A stretch of DNA of 64,000 bases from Cylindrotheca closterium (lineage: Eukaryota > Bacillariophyta > Bacillariophyceae > Bacillariales > Bacillariaceae), in the NCBI GenBank assembly GCA_933822405.4, contig CAKOGP040000001.1:1177036-1241035 (forward strand), written 5' to 3'. The translations under genes and the position numbers were made by a program. Numbering within the stretch: position 1 is the stretch's first letter; the number at the start of each line of letters is the position of its first letter. The notes under the pieces were generated by a model. That model saw nothing but the letters and a program-made list of their open reading frames with translations, made no database searches and was not told where the DNA came from. Positions 44,208 through 55,479 of this stretch are shown here, one piece after another.

Positions 44208-46805
44208 CTATTTCTTAGCGTTTGCTGTGTCAACCGAAAAACTTTTTACCTTTTGCAGTATGTACTCGGATGGCTCCAACTGATGAATCTTCATGGTTTT
44301 CAACACTTCTCTAGCTCTTCTCGCCTTGTCGTCTTCCCCACTATTTTCAATGGCTTTGAGCCAGGTGCCATAGGATGCCAAGGTTGGCGTTAGTGCAGGT
44401 AAACCCTTTAGAATCATTTCCATGACCAAGCCTTCAATTCTGGTCACGGCGGTGGGATCACCGCTGTTGGCCCAGCTATTCAAGACACTGTTGTACGAAA
44501 TGATATCCGGAGCGACTGCATCATGAGTATTGCTTCCAATGGCAAAGGACTGCATTTGTCGGAGAATGGCATCGGACCTTTCTCCCGCATCTCGTGCGTT
44601 GGACCTGGCCCAAACGTTCAGCAATCGATTGTAGGTTTCCACATTGGGTTTGAGATTGCGATGGTTCGGACGTTCGGAGAGATCGGCCATTTTCAACACC
44701 AAAGATTCTGCATGGCGAGGTTTCTTGGCATAGGACCAACCATTCAGCACAACGTGAAAGAGATCCCTATCCGGAAAGGATGTCCCCAATAAATCATGAT
44801 TTTCGCACCATTCATCCAACAAGCTTTCGGCCTTGTCCACTTGTCGCGATTGAATCCAATAATTGAGAATTGCCAAGTAGGAAATCTTGTTGGGTTTCAC
44901 ATTGGCATCGTGTTGTAAGCGTTGATAGGTGGTTTCCATTTGGTTGCGATATCGTCTTCGTTGTGGTGATTTGGCATAACAATTGAGCAGTGTGTTGTAG
45001 GTCACCACGTCGGGAGACAGGCTCTGGTTGTTTTGCAATTGTAGCCATATCTTTTGGGCTGAGTCCACATCCTTTTTCTTCAAACACGCCGCCAACAAAG
45101 CATTCCAAGCTCGAATACTTGGTCCTTGATCAACGTCTCCCTGTTGATAAGCTTTAGTAAACTTGTCTATATACTGGGATGCCAGATCGACCCTGCCCGC
45201 CTTTGCCAAGGCATTCAAAACTGCATTCCAGGTTCGTTCATTTGGTTTCACAGCTTTCTCCCCGGCATCGTGCAGTTCCATCATGTGGTCCAGAATCTTG
45301 ATGGACCGTTTCCAAGCATTCGTTTGGTTGGAATTCTTCCAACTATCCAGTACGGTATTGTAGGTGACGGTCGTCGGTTGTGTGTTCAATTCTCCCTCGA
45401 CATACAACTCGTGCATGCGGGTCAAGATAATCTCAGCTTGTTCGGCATTTCCTACCTTGGCCCATGCCGATAGCACAATGTTGAAGGATCGTTCGTCGGG
45501 AGTCACATCCGCCTCTTCGTACAAAAACTGCAAAAATCGATCCGCATGTTTTGGTTGATTGGAACGAGCCCATGCCAAGAGAACAGTATTGTAGGTTGCC
45601 AAGTCGGCTTCCCAGTCGGGATCATTCGTTTCTTGATACAGCTGTAGGAGCTTCCTTAAGAGTGCTTCCGCCTTTTCACCTTGTCCTAGTTTGGCATAAC
45701 AATCCATGACAATGGTATAGGTTATCATGTTTGGTTTCAAGGAATCGTATTCGCCACCACCACTTTTGTAGAGTTTGTGCATTTGCAACAACAAGGTCTC
45801 CGCATTTTCGGCCGCTTGCTGGGTTTGTTGCTTGGCATATCCGGATAACAATGCGGTGAAGGAAATCCGATCGGGTTCTACACCTGGAATTTCTCCCGTG
45901 AGCATTTGTTGCAGAACGTGTTGGGCTTGTTCCACATTGCCAGCTCGCGACAACGAATGGAGCCAAGTATTGTAGACTACCAGATTGGGCGAGATGTCGG
46001 GCCAGCCTTCATTTTCTAGAACTTTCATCTTGTCAATCAAGGCTTTTATCTTTTGAGGAGGATCTGGCAAGTCACTTTTGCTCAGGATATTCATGACGGC
46101 GGCAAAGGTGTAGGTGGTCGGTTGTATTTGGAATTGCTTCTTGGATTCCTCCAACATCCATTCGAGGAGTCCTCCCGCAAACAAGACGTCTTGTTCATTC
46201 ATGTTTTTGATCTTTTTGTTGTGGTTGCCACCCAGCAATGCTTCCATGATCATGGTGTACGTCTTGGCATCGGGCTGTAGACAGCTATCATCTGCACTCC
46301 GCCACACATCAATCTGGTCGACAATGGCTTGTGGTGTTGGAAGGTTGCGGTCGTGCTTTTTTGATACTGCTGACTGGTAAGTATTCCTCCAATTCATAAC
46401 TACCATATTGAGAGGATTGAAATTGGAAGGTGGATTGGCTTCTTCTTCTTGGTCGATGCTTCTGATGATTCGATCCAATACTTGAAAGGAGAGTTTGACC
46501 GAGCTTGGATCCGCTTGGCGACAGCATTTTCGGAGATAATATTCCAGCTCTTCCCAGTCCTCATCATCCAAATCTCCAATCGGTCTGTTTACGAATTCGT
46601 TGACAAATCTCTCAACGTCAAAATCTCGACGATCTGAAGAGGAGGATGACAGTGGACGAATGATGATGATCTGCGATGTACTGGGTGATTGTTTGTGCTG
46701 TACAGGAGGATGGAAACAATTAGACTCGTTTGGAAAGAGGACCCTTCTTCGGCTCGTTGAAGATGCTATTCGTCGCCGCAGTATTGTCGATGCTGTCCTC
46801 CTCAT
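44208..46805 (-). CDS. Pentatricopeptide-repeat (PPR) protein, probably mitochondrial
   Basis: 865 residues from the ATG at 46805 (the frame opens 12 codons earlier at 46841). The start MRRTASTILRRRIASSTSRR is a textbook mitochondrial presequence. About 16 PPR motifs run from residue 185 to the end. Typical openings are VTYNTVLDSWKNSN, RTWNAVLNALAKAGR, VTYNTLLNCYAKS and ISYNSVLNSWANSGD, each followed by a second helix. Most are 35-40 residues long, and several are lengthened by insertions such as HKLYKSGGGEYDS. No C-terminal DYW, E or SMR domain is seen, so this is a P-class protein expected to bind and stabilise, process or help translate one organelle RNA. No introns. Confidence 0.93.
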   Translation of the reverse strand: MRRTASTILRRRIASSTSRRRVLFPNESNCFHPPVQHKQSPSTSQIIIIRPLSSSSSDRRDFDVERFVNEFVNRPIGDLDDEDWEELEYYLRKCCRQADPSSVKLSFQVLDRIIRSIDQEEEANPPSNFNPLNMVVMNWRNTYQSAVSKKHDRNLPTPQAIVDQIDVWRSADDSCLQPDAKTYTMIMEALLGGNHNKKIKNMNEQDVLFAGGLLEWMLEESKKQFQIQPTTYTFAAVMNILSKSDLPDPPQKIKALIDKMKVLENEGWPDISPNLVVYNTWLHSLSRAGNVEQAQHVLQQMLTGEIPGVEPDRISFTALLSGYAKQQTQQAAENAETLLLQMHKLYKSGGGEYDSLKPNMITYTIVMDCYAKLGQGEKAEALLRKLLQLYQETNDPDWEADLATYNTVLLAWARSNQPKHADRFLQFLYEEADVTPDERSFNIVLSAWAKVGNAEQAEIILTRMHELYVEGELNTQPTTVTYNTVLDSWKNSNQTNAWKRSIKILDHMMELHDAGEKAVKPNERTWNAVLNALAKAGRVDLASQYIDKFTKAYQQGDVDQGPSIRAWNALLAACLKKKDVDSAQKIWLQLQNNQSLSPDVVTYNTLLNCYAKSPQRRRYRNQMETTYQRLQHDANVKPNKISYLAILNYWIQSRQVDKAESLLDEWCENHDLLGTSFPDRDLFHVVLNGWSYAKKPRHAESLVLKMADLSERPNHRNLKPNVETYNRLLNVWARSNARDAGERSDAILRQMQSFAIGSNTHDAVAPDIISYNSVLNSWANSGDPTAVTRIEGLVMEMILKGLPALTPTLASYGTWLKAIENSGEDDKARRAREVLKTMKIHQLEPSEYILQKVKSFSVDTANAKK

Positions 46806-46841
46806 TCTGTTGCTGTGATTGTCGGCGCTTTGGCATACCAC

Positions 46842-47140
46842 TGTAGTCGAATCAAAATGTTTTGGTTTTGAAATTTCAATTTGGCGTTGAAATGTGTGTA
46901 CGTACGTCGACCGAAATATAATTCATTTCAATCGAATCAGTCGGTGGGAATTCCGTTGAGAATTTTGACATGACGTCTTCTTTGAAATGTCATGATTCGA
47001 TGGAAAGTGCCGAAAGAGTATTCTAATATCAGTTGATTGATTGATAGATTGATACTACCACAACGCAAAACAATTGTATGCTAGGGAAACCAGCTTGAAG
47101 AGACTGCATTCACATCCCTACAGAACAGTAGCATCCCCAA
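46842..47140. promoter_or_regulatory. Divergent upstream region with a GATT repeat
   Basis: A region of about 300 bases between two genes that start away from each other. It includes GTTGATTGATTGATAGATTGA near 47032-47052 and no RNA gene. It presumably holds both promoters. No TATA box or other standard element stands out. Confidence 0.4.
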
Positions 47141-48823
47141 ATGCCGTCAGATCCTCCACTATTGGCCACTGATCAATACAGCGAAACTCCCAATCTAGGC
47201 CCTGCACAATCAGATCTGGAACAGTCTCCACTGGAACGCCTTATTCAACAATCGACGTCCGAGCAGCAGCAGCAACAACAACAACAACAGGATCAACAGG
47301 ATCAACAGCAAGAGATAGAATCGTCTTCTTCGTCGCCCCAGTTTTTCTTGGAAGAAGGCCCCACTTCGTTTAGCATTGCACCACCAGCGCCACTACCACA
47401 AACGCCAGCTTCCATGTTTTTGACACTGGGCGCTGCCTCCCTGTGCTTGTTGCATGCAGGTTTACTTTGGGCATCCTTTTTGTCCTCGGCTTGGTTCGAG
47501 ACGCATTTGCGATTTACCGTCGACTGGTTGGATGGCACCAAGGATACCTTGCTGCACACTTCTACTTTATCGTCGTTATTATCCGAGTTTCTCGAAGCCG
47601 ACTTGAATGGAGCTGCCGTGGCGTTGCTCTTGACATCGATGGTCTTGCCCTGTATGTCCATGATTTTGACTTCCGGGTGGACCATTTCAGATCACGCGAA
47701 TCGAGCGATTGTGCGAGGAACTTCTTCAGATAATAGAAGGAATCCACAGCAACCCTTTAAAAGGAGCCGTCCGATTGTGGAATGGATGCTACGGCTTTCC
47801 TTGGCAACTGTCTTTAGTCTGTCGATATTGGATGTTGCCATTGTATCAATCAGTTTGATTGGAAATGGAAGCGACGTGAGAATTGTCAATCGCACGAGCA
47901 ATGGAATGTCTTGTTACACACTCGGAATGGTACTCGGTTTGATAGTCATTGGAGTGTTGAGATGGGCCAAGACCAAGACAAGTGTGCTGGCATCTACTAC
48001 TATTACTACTACAAGTGCCAATACTTCGCGGGTACTAGAACCTAATGCAACGTCGTCATCCTTTCACGCTCCGCCGAGCCACGCCTTTCAATTGCCATGG
48101 ACCAGAAGCATGGACAGTGACGCCAATAATAACAGCAGCCTGGCGGATCAGACGGAACCTTTGTTGCCCATTCATGAAGAATTTGCCGAGACTACTACCC
48201 GAATGGTGCGACAGCGACGAAACGCCTTTGCTGGATTGCCCACCTGGAAGAAGATTGTTCTCTACGAAACCTCCTTGGGAGCCACCTTTTTGTTAATACC
48301 CGCCTTGTTTCTCCCACTCTTTTCCATTAAGTTTGGAGGTTTGGCGTCTCAATTCATTGAAGACCCAAAAATCACCTTTCACTTTTGGCAATTTCCAAAA
48401 CTTTTACACAATGAAGCGTATTTGGCAGAAACGAAACATTGGATCATGGTGTCGCAAGGCGCTTTTTTCTTCGTGTTTGTCTACATTGTTCCGCTTGTGG
48501 CCACCTTTTTGGCCATTGGAACCTGGAGGTCTGGACCAGCAACGAGCAAGCATTGCTACAGGATCCTCTACATTATTCAGCCTTGCTTGTGCAGTCTGGT
48601 CTTTGCCATTTCCGTCTTGGTGGCGGTTCCAGCCTTTCGACCACTCGTGGCAAGACTTTTGAGCAACAAAACATCTGGAATTTGCACCGACTTTCATTTG
48701 GTTACGAATGACAACTGCTTGACAATGGAGGGGCAGCCTAGACTGGGAGTTTGGTTTCTTTTTGCACAGTCCTTATCGCTGGAGACTCTTGTAATTCTAA
48801 CGCTGATATGGCGAAAAAGTTAA
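47141..48823 (+). CDS. Multi-pass membrane protein, possibly PqiA-like
   Basis: A single 560-residue open frame. The first 85 residues are hydrophilic with a polyglutamine run from CAG/CAA triplets. Then come eight or so membrane segments in two blocks: 90-280 (AASLCLLHAGLLWASFLSSAW, DLNGAAVALLLTSMVLPCMS, LSLATVFSLSILDVAIVSIS) and 370-560 (SLGATFLLIPALFLPLFSIK, WIMVSQGAFFFVFVYIVPLV). A soluble loop of about 90 residues with a charged Arg/Glu end joins them. Two similar blocks of about four segments recall bacterial paraquat-inducible protein A (PqiA), which has eukaryotic relatives in algae. But I see no decisive motif, so family and function stay open. Divergent from the PPR gene. Confidence 0.7.
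   Translation: MPSDPPLLATDQYSETPNLGPAQSDLEQSPLERLIQQSTSEQQQQQQQQQDQQDQQQEIESSSSSPQFFLEEGPTSFSIAPPAPLPQTPASMFLTLGAASLCLLHAGLLWASFLSSAWFETHLRFTVDWLDGTKDTLLHTSTLSSLLSEFLEADLNGAAVALLLTSMVLPCMSMILTSGWTISDHANRAIVRGTSSDNRRNPQQPFKRSRPIVEWMLRLSLATVFSLSILDVAIVSISLIGNGSDVRIVNRTSNGMSCYTLGMVLGLIVIGVLRWAKTKTSVLASTTITTTSANTSRVLEPNATSSSFHAPPSHAFQLPWTRSMDSDANNNSSLADQTEPLLPIHEEFAETTTRMVRQRRNAFAGLPTWKKIVLYETSLGATFLLIPALFLPLFSIKFGGLASQFIEDPKITFHFWQFPKLLHNEAYLAETKHWIMVSQGAFFFVFVYIVPLVATFLAIGTWRSGPATSKHCYRILYIIQPCLCSLVFAISVLVAVPAFRPLVARLLSNKTSGICTDFHLVTNDNCLTMEGQPRLGVWFLFAQSLSLETLVILTLIWRKS
47263..47311 (+). repeat. CAG/CAA run encoding polyglutamine
   Basis: An impure glutamine repeat followed by a GATCAACAG duplication, in frame in the membrane-protein gene. 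It encodes nine glutamines in a row and then DQQDQQQ. Confidence 0.92.
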
Positions 48824-48911
48824 GCAGCAAGTTTTATGATTTGTTTTCATTTATTATTGTCTGTGATAGGATTAGTCCTAGCCTAGGACTAAACATTACA
48901 AAGATGATTGA

Positions 48912-51900
48912 TTAGATCTCAGTCAAATCTTCTTGATCAGTCAATTGGTTCATCATATCCGCAACACTGTACTTGATGTTGCTGAACATACGACGGAAGT
49001 GGACCTCCAATTGTTCCATTTCTCCATGAGGTTGTTGCAAGTTGTTGTGAGCGATTTGGCAAATGTGTCCAAGAGTGACAATGCGGTTCTTGAGCTCGTT
49101 ACGACGAGCGGTGGTTTGTTCTGGCTTGAAACCCTTTTGCTTCGACACCAACATTTCATAGACTCCCTTGTCCAAGGCTGGGCCAATACCACCCTCTTCC
49201 GAAGAGGGAGGAATGACAAGGCGCATCATGGCCTTTTGTTCTTCTGGAATATCCATGCCGTTGATCAGCTCGTTCTGCTTGCGAAGCGTTTCTTCGGTTT
49301 CAACCCATAGCGCATGAGCTTCCATGTTTTGCTTGCCATCCTCCGAAGCTTCAATTCGGAGCAATTGTTGCAAGCTTTCCTCTCCTTCCGGAGGTGGATG
49401 ACGATCCAAGATGTGAATCAAGATAGATAGCAACTCGTTTTGAGTGGAGTCACTTTCCTTGAAGGTCTTACTCTTCTGGTAACTGAAGCGGAGGTACAAT
49501 GATTCGAGAATAGCACAGAGGTGGATGGCTTCTGGCATGTAATCGTGCATCTCCCAGACCATTGTCAAAACATTGTGGTCCATTGCAAGAGTATTGTCCT
49601 CGTCGATGTAGCCAAGAGTCTTGATGACATTGCGAGACAAGTCCAAATACTCGTTGGATTCTTTGTTTTGGCAAAAGTCTCCAAGAGAAGTGTTCGTCAT
49701 CCACTCCATCTGTTCGTCGGAAACAGTAGGGAAGCAGTTTTGATTTCGGTGAATCTTGCGAATAGCAGTTGCAAAAGCTGCCGAATCAGCTTCATCGTGA
49801 ATGAACATCTTGGTATCGTCTGGATTATTGGATGCAGCAAGAGCCCCTTGCAATGCCATGATTGGGTATCTGGGTTCCTTACCATTGACATGGCTGATTT
49901 GTCCAAGCATGAGGTTCTCAATGTAAGGCCAATCCATTCCAAGGTAAATGATGTTACCTTGAACATCCATACCACGGCGTCCAGCACGACCTTGCATCTG
50001 TTGGGCAATCAATGGGGTCAACTCTTCACCCATATCACCACAGAAAACACACGAACGGAAAGGCATGTTGACTCCATAAGCAAGAGCTGAATCAGAAAAG
50101 ACAACGGCCAAGCGACCTTGTTGGGCAAGCATCTGAACTTGTCGGCGGTAGCACGAGAATCCCACCTCGTTAGTGTAGATGGCAATACCACGACGAAGAC
50201 CACGGATCAAAGCGTGGTTGATGTCGACCTTTTCACCGGACTTCTTCATGTCAGCGATGATTCCTTCAACTTCGTTGAAGTTCAATCGCTTTCCAGCCGA
50301 CGACAAGACGTACTTGTCATGAGGTCTGGTGGTATCTTCGTTGACCATGGATTCGTCAACAAAACCGGACTTGGCATCTTCCTCTGCCTCGGCAGCATTT
50401 TCACGACTGGCACGTCCAGCAGCAACTTTTCTCATTTGTGCCTTCTCCTTTGCTAGCTTGATGAGATCCTTTCGGTAGTTTGGGAATTCAGCCATTTGGT
50501 CACTCTCGAGGCGTCCCAAGACATTCTTAAACATATCGAAAGCCCCGTAAGTGTTCAGTTGGAAAGCAACAGCTGGCAACAACTCGTTAGCCTTGAGCTG
50601 CTCAATGACGTCGCAAAGCTCTTCGCTGACATCTTTCTTGGCTTCCAAAGGTGGTGGCTCTTGAGCTGTGCGAAGTTTTTCGTACAATTCAGGGTGAGAT
50701 TGAGAGATGGTAGCCAATCTCTTCTTCAACCTGGTCTCATATTCCTTGGTTTGATTCAAAGTAATACGCTTGCTTTCGTCAACGTATTGTGCAAAGAAGT
50801 TATCTGGGTCATCCAAATCCTCAAGAATAGTACCGGGGAACATGGACTTGAGTCTCTTCCAGAGAGTCATCATATCAGAGGGAGTCATGGACAAGGCCGA
50901 AACCAATTCAGGCTCGTTTTGTAGACGTTCGGCGGTCATGGCAGCAACAGGGTGCAATTTGACCAACTTGGCCTTTACTTTTCCATCCTTTCCTTCTTGC
51001 TTGGTTACAACGTATCGCTGCAAATTGATGAAACGGGCATAATGTTCCTTTAGAATAACCTCAGCCTTCTCCTCTTGATCATCAACCACTGTGGATTGAA
51101 TGTGCATGTTCAAGACGTTGGCAAACCAGTCCTTCAATTGAATAGCATTTCCAATGGTAGCACTCAAAGCAAGTACGGGACAGTTGCAACACTTGATCAA
51201 ACGTTGCAAGGCATCTCCCTCGGGACCATTCAATGTGTGCACCTCATCAAGAACAAGGTAATCGAATTGTTTGTATCCACCATCGAGGATCATGAATTCA
51301 CGTTCTCCCTTGGTCATTTCGTCACCAGCAATACCGCGAACCTTACTCAAACTACGTTCCAAAGCAAGGGGTGTTCCAATGTACACTTGAGCGTCACCAG
51401 TGACTTCTTGGAAGGTAATCTGATCGGTACAGACAGTTACATTACCCTTGAAGAATTGGTAATAGGTGGAGGCAACTTGCCAGACCAACACTTCACTAGG
51501 AAGAACAAACAAGACTGTTCCACGAGCATTCTTACACGTGTAAGTACTCAACAAAGTCTTTCCAGAAGAAGTTGGAGCACAAACCACAGCCGATTCTCGG
51601 TTGTCAATGGCTTGCAAGATATCACATTGCCATGGTTCCAACTGGAACTTTCGGTTGTAGCGACTGAGAGGTGGCAAACGATCGGCCATCTCGGTCAACT
51701 GGAAAGAAATCAAGTTTTCCTTTCCGCTCATGAGCTTGCGTGCATACTTCAAGGAGTCCTTGTAAGAACCACGGTTATCACCACCATCCTTGTAGAGATT
51801 CTTCAAGGACTGAGCTTCAGCACTGAGAACAATCTTCTCGATCTTCTCGGCCGGTTCATCTTTCTTGTCCTTCTTCTTATCCTTTTTATCCTTCTTGTCT

Positions 51901-53268
51901 TTCTTGGGCTTCTTGTCATCCTTCTTATCAGTCTTCTTCTCTTGTTTCTTGGCTTCCTTTTCCTTGGCGACTTCTTCGTCAGCAATCTTGAAAGTAGGCA
52001 TCTCTTCAAGAGCCCATAGGATATCCAACACCTCGGCTTCACTGGAGGTGACAGCTCCTTGTCGGAGATCAGAGACAGCAAGATGAAGCATCTTGATCAT
52101 GCGATGGATCCTTCCACTCATGGTGTCACAAGTCGTCTCTTGAAGAAGCTTGAGAGTGCGCAGGTTGGAGAGTTTTTCAAGATCACGAGTATGATCCTTC
52201 TTGATCTTATCTGCAGCGTTAGACTCCTTGATGGAATCGGCTGCGGATTTCTTCTTGTCTTGCTTCTTTCCGCTCTTCTTTTTGTTTTTGGCAGCAGCAG
52301 CAGCGGCCATCTTTTCTTCATTGTCCTTTTCTTCTTCAATGCGACGACGTTCTTTCTCTTCTCCCCACTTGATTGCGGGGTCAAAGATGGAACCAGAAGG
52401 AGGTGCCATATCACGGAGGATGACAGGAATGGAGGAACGGCGCTTGATGGTAATAACCTTCTTTTTGGTTTCACGGTCAAATGTCTGTGCGAAATTCGGA
52501 GAAATGGCAATGAATTCAATGAATTAGTGAGCACAACAGCCGAATACACAATACAATATGACCAAAGCATCAAGCCTTTGACAAAACACAGCCTCGGGTT
52601 TCCAATGAAAAAAAATGCCAATGAAATGATGTTTGTGATGTTTTATCTTTGTCACTCATTTAGATCCTTCCAGAGAGCATATCTTTTGGCCAACACTGCA
52701 CAAAATATATAACCTAATCCGAATACTCTGTTCTACGTACTTTGTCAATACCATCCCGGTACATCAGGGCTTCTTTATCGACCCAGTAAACATCGAAAGT
52801 ACGAAGCTTGAACAGGAGGTCCTTATCAGTTGTTTCAGTATCTGCCGCAGGTGCGGCAGTAGAGGAGTTCACCGCGTTTGGAGCATTGTTGTTGCCAGCG
52901 GCATTTGCCTGCTGAGGGGCAGGAACGAAAGACATGCACTTGAAAAAGCTACTTTTGTTTTTTGCTTCTTGTCGCTTGAGGGCGGCAATGTAAGTTTTTG
53001 TGGATAGCCAACGTTTCACATTTCCGAGTCCTTCGGGATGAATCGAACCACAAACAAGCACTTTTCTTGCCTCACGTGATGCCAGTACGAGCTCTTCGTA
53101 GTGGTACATCCGTAGGGCGGAACCTCGCAATCCAACGGTCTGTCGGGTGTTTCCATGATTGTGATTTGAACCATTGGACTTGACTTCGGAAGAGTGTTTG
53201 GTGTACTTGCAGTAGACAATGAATGTACCGGTACCCGTACTGTACCTGTCCAATATCCCGCGGTACAT
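48912..53268 (-). CDS. Ski2-family DEVH-box RNA helicase, DDX60-like
   Basis: Two minus-strand exons, 53268..52741 and 52484..48912, are joined in phase 0 by an intron of 256 nt (GTACGT donor, GCACAG acceptor), giving up to 1,366 residues. Exon 1 has a conserved-looking part YHYEELVLASREARKVLVCG. The start may be the internal ATG at 53109 instead of 53268. Exon 2 opens with a charged region rich in KKDKKDKKKDK, then RecA lobe 1 with Walker A AVVCAPTSSGKTLLS, the box YLVLDEVHTLNG and motif III LALSATIGN. Lobe 2 has VVFSDSALAYGVNMPFRSCV and QMQGRAGRRGMD. DEVH with this lobe 2 is seen in Ski2/Mtr4 and in the DDX60 group. The C-terminal part (residues 1,000-1,366) is helical. A role in cytoplasmic RNA decay or RNA sensing is inferred from the family only. 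Confidence 0.85.
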
Positions 53269-53345
53269 AGCACGATTGGTATCGTTTAGTTACTTTCTAG
53301 TGTTTCTAGTACTGCACTACTATATTAATCAATTAATCAATCAAT

Positions 53346-55148
53346 CTACAAGTCTGGACCAATCTCTAGGGCTCCCACACTCTCCAAGAGGCTAATCATG
53401 GGGTGATCTGTCCCAAGTTCTTGCTTTGCCCACCACAAGGCCGTGCCACCATCCGTATTGGTTCTTTGATTGACATCTGCACCCTGCTCCAAAAGGTACT
53501 TTGCAATATCCATGTGGCCTCCGCGGGCGGCTTCGTGAAATGGCTTTAGAAAGATAGAGAAAGAAAAAACAATGTGAGGAGGTTTCCAGAAAAAGAAATA
53601 ACAAGCGTGGAATCAATAATTTGGCAAAAGGAACGTACCGTCCAGCCATTGGAATCCTTGGCGTGGATGATTTCCTTCTTTTTGGCAACTTCTCGTTGCA
53701 ATGCCGCAAGATCACCTCCTTGGGCGGCCTTGTGAGCAAAGGTAGAACCAGTCACGGAAGATCTGCGGGCCGATTTCTATGAGAACAAAAAGAAATTTTT
53801 TCGAGCGTTACAAGTCAGAATTTGCATTCACAATAATAAAGTAAATACACAACTCTTCATTCGTTCTTCTACTTACATGACCTCCTGGGTGTTGTTGTCT
53901 CCAGTGTTCTTCTTCCGGTGTTCCAGGAATCACATATGGGGGCAAGTCACTTTCATGACCTCCGGATCCTCGCTGCAATGCATCCCGATATTTCTGATCA
54001 ACATCACCCCCTCCAGTTTCCTTGGCATTGTGTCTCAAGGAGTGTCCCACTGGTTCAAAGTGAACGAAAACGTTGGCCATGAATCGTCCCTTGAGTGGGA
54101 ATGGACGTCCATGCAACACACTGTGGGATTCATAAAGCACCATATCACCAGGCTCCATGGTCACATTGTATGCCTTTCCGTCATGTCCATAGACTTCCAG
54201 TGGCCTTTTGTTTTCGATTGATTACATATCATTAGAACAACAACATCCAAGCCAAATACAACACTCATGATTATACAGTGCAAATAAACTCACCATGGTT
54301 CGTCGACATCCTGGGCAACATTGATGATCGCACTAGAAACAAGAGGAAGTCGATCGACGTGTGTCGCAAGAACGCTACCAGTGGGGTAAATGCGAATACC
54401 ATAGAGTGAGCATTCGGTCAACTCTTCGCCAGTCCATTCTGTAGTATTATAAGCAATTGTTGAGTGTGAGATTCATTACGCAATGGCATCTATATAATGG
54501 CAGCAAGAAACTAGTCAACCTACCTTGAATCACATCTCGAGCAGCATTCCAGATCTTTTGTTTAAGTCCTCGGCCTCCTCCTCGCAGATTTGTGTCTTCC
54601 ACACTGACCATCTTTGAGTGAGCTTCCCAGTTGTTGGTGTACGTGTTGCCTACACCCCATTGTTCTGGTTTGCCCTTGTCCTTGTTCTTATCCCAAAATT
54701 CCTTGATCACCTTAAAGACTGCCTCCGGAGCCCTGATTTTCTTGAAACCAACCTCTGTGTAGTTCTGCATACTCTGAGGTTGGCGAAGTGACATGGCAAT
54801 ACGGTCCGCCTCGTTTACCACACATCTTTGACCCTTACTTCCAAAGTGTCTCACACAGCTGTCCAAAAACTTTTCGTAAAACTCCTTTCGGTGGCCGAGA
54901 GGTTGGCGAACCATGTCCTGATATTGTCGGGGAGTTTGAATGGATGTATCAACATTATGGGGCAACCAATCGTAATTGGTGGAGATCTCTTCGTGGTGAA
55001 TTGGGAAACTGACATCCACTCCATATTCCACTGGTTCGTCTGGCTGTTTGGGTTCCTTGTTGTCTTCAGTTTCACTCCAGAACCCTGCATTGGCATTCGT
55101 GACAAAGGCCAACAGGCACAAAAGGGAGACTTTTTTGCATATCATCAT
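53346..55148 (-). CDS. Prolyl-4-hydroxylase-like 2OG-Fe(II) dioxygenase with C-terminal ankyrin repeats
   Basis: Five minus-strand exons: 55148..54524, 54438..54294, 54204..53877, 53776..53639 and 53543..53346. All junctions keep the frame, giving 477 residues. The N-terminus is a signal peptide (MMICKKVSLLCLLAFVTNANA), so the protein enters the secretory pathway. The dioxygenase core has an iron site with H235 and D237 in LATHVDRLPLVSSAIINVAQ and a distal histidine at H288 in VLYESHSVLHGRPFPLKGRF. A basic residue after it (K295 or R297) is placed to bind 2-oxoglutarate. Exons 4 and 5 encode two ankyrin units: FAHKAAQGGDLAALQREVAK and FHEAARGGHMDIAKYLLEQG. Prolyl hydroxylases act on collagen-like or cell-wall proteins in the ER. 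The ankyrin tail is an uncommon addition and might pick the substrate. Retention of the intron after exon 3 would end the protein after nine more residues, removing the ankyrins. Confidence 0.87.
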
Positions 55149-55479
55149 GATTGTAAACTCGTGAGATCTTCTACAGTACTAGCTAATTGGATAAACGACT
55201 TTTTATTGTCCTTTTGAAGTTGTGAATATGGGAAGAAGCGCTTTGCTGGAACCCTTTCTGCTTTGTGACGACTGACTTTGGAGAAGCAATTTGCCAGTTG
55301 GTCGTGAAGATGGCTTTTGTCGCTCGACGGAAAGCGTGCGTGAATGGCAGTTCAAACCCGAATTCGATCGACTTACAGATCGCCGATTTTTGCTTTAGTC
55401 GAATAGGTCAAACTATGTTGAACAAACCAACCACAAATTCAACCTCCAACATCAGGAGAAGAGGAAAGAGAGGTCAAAG

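Noticed and set aside
51075..52019. 314-codon plus-strand open frame
   Set aside because: It is antisense to the helicase gene, whose frame has clear motifs on the other strand. Its Leu/Ile-rich stretch is only the complement of the Lys/Asp-rich linker.
52059..52712. 217-codon plus-strand open frame across the helicase intron
   Set aside because: Mostly antisense to helicase exon 2 and its intron, with no recognisable domain. The splice join on the other strand explains the region.
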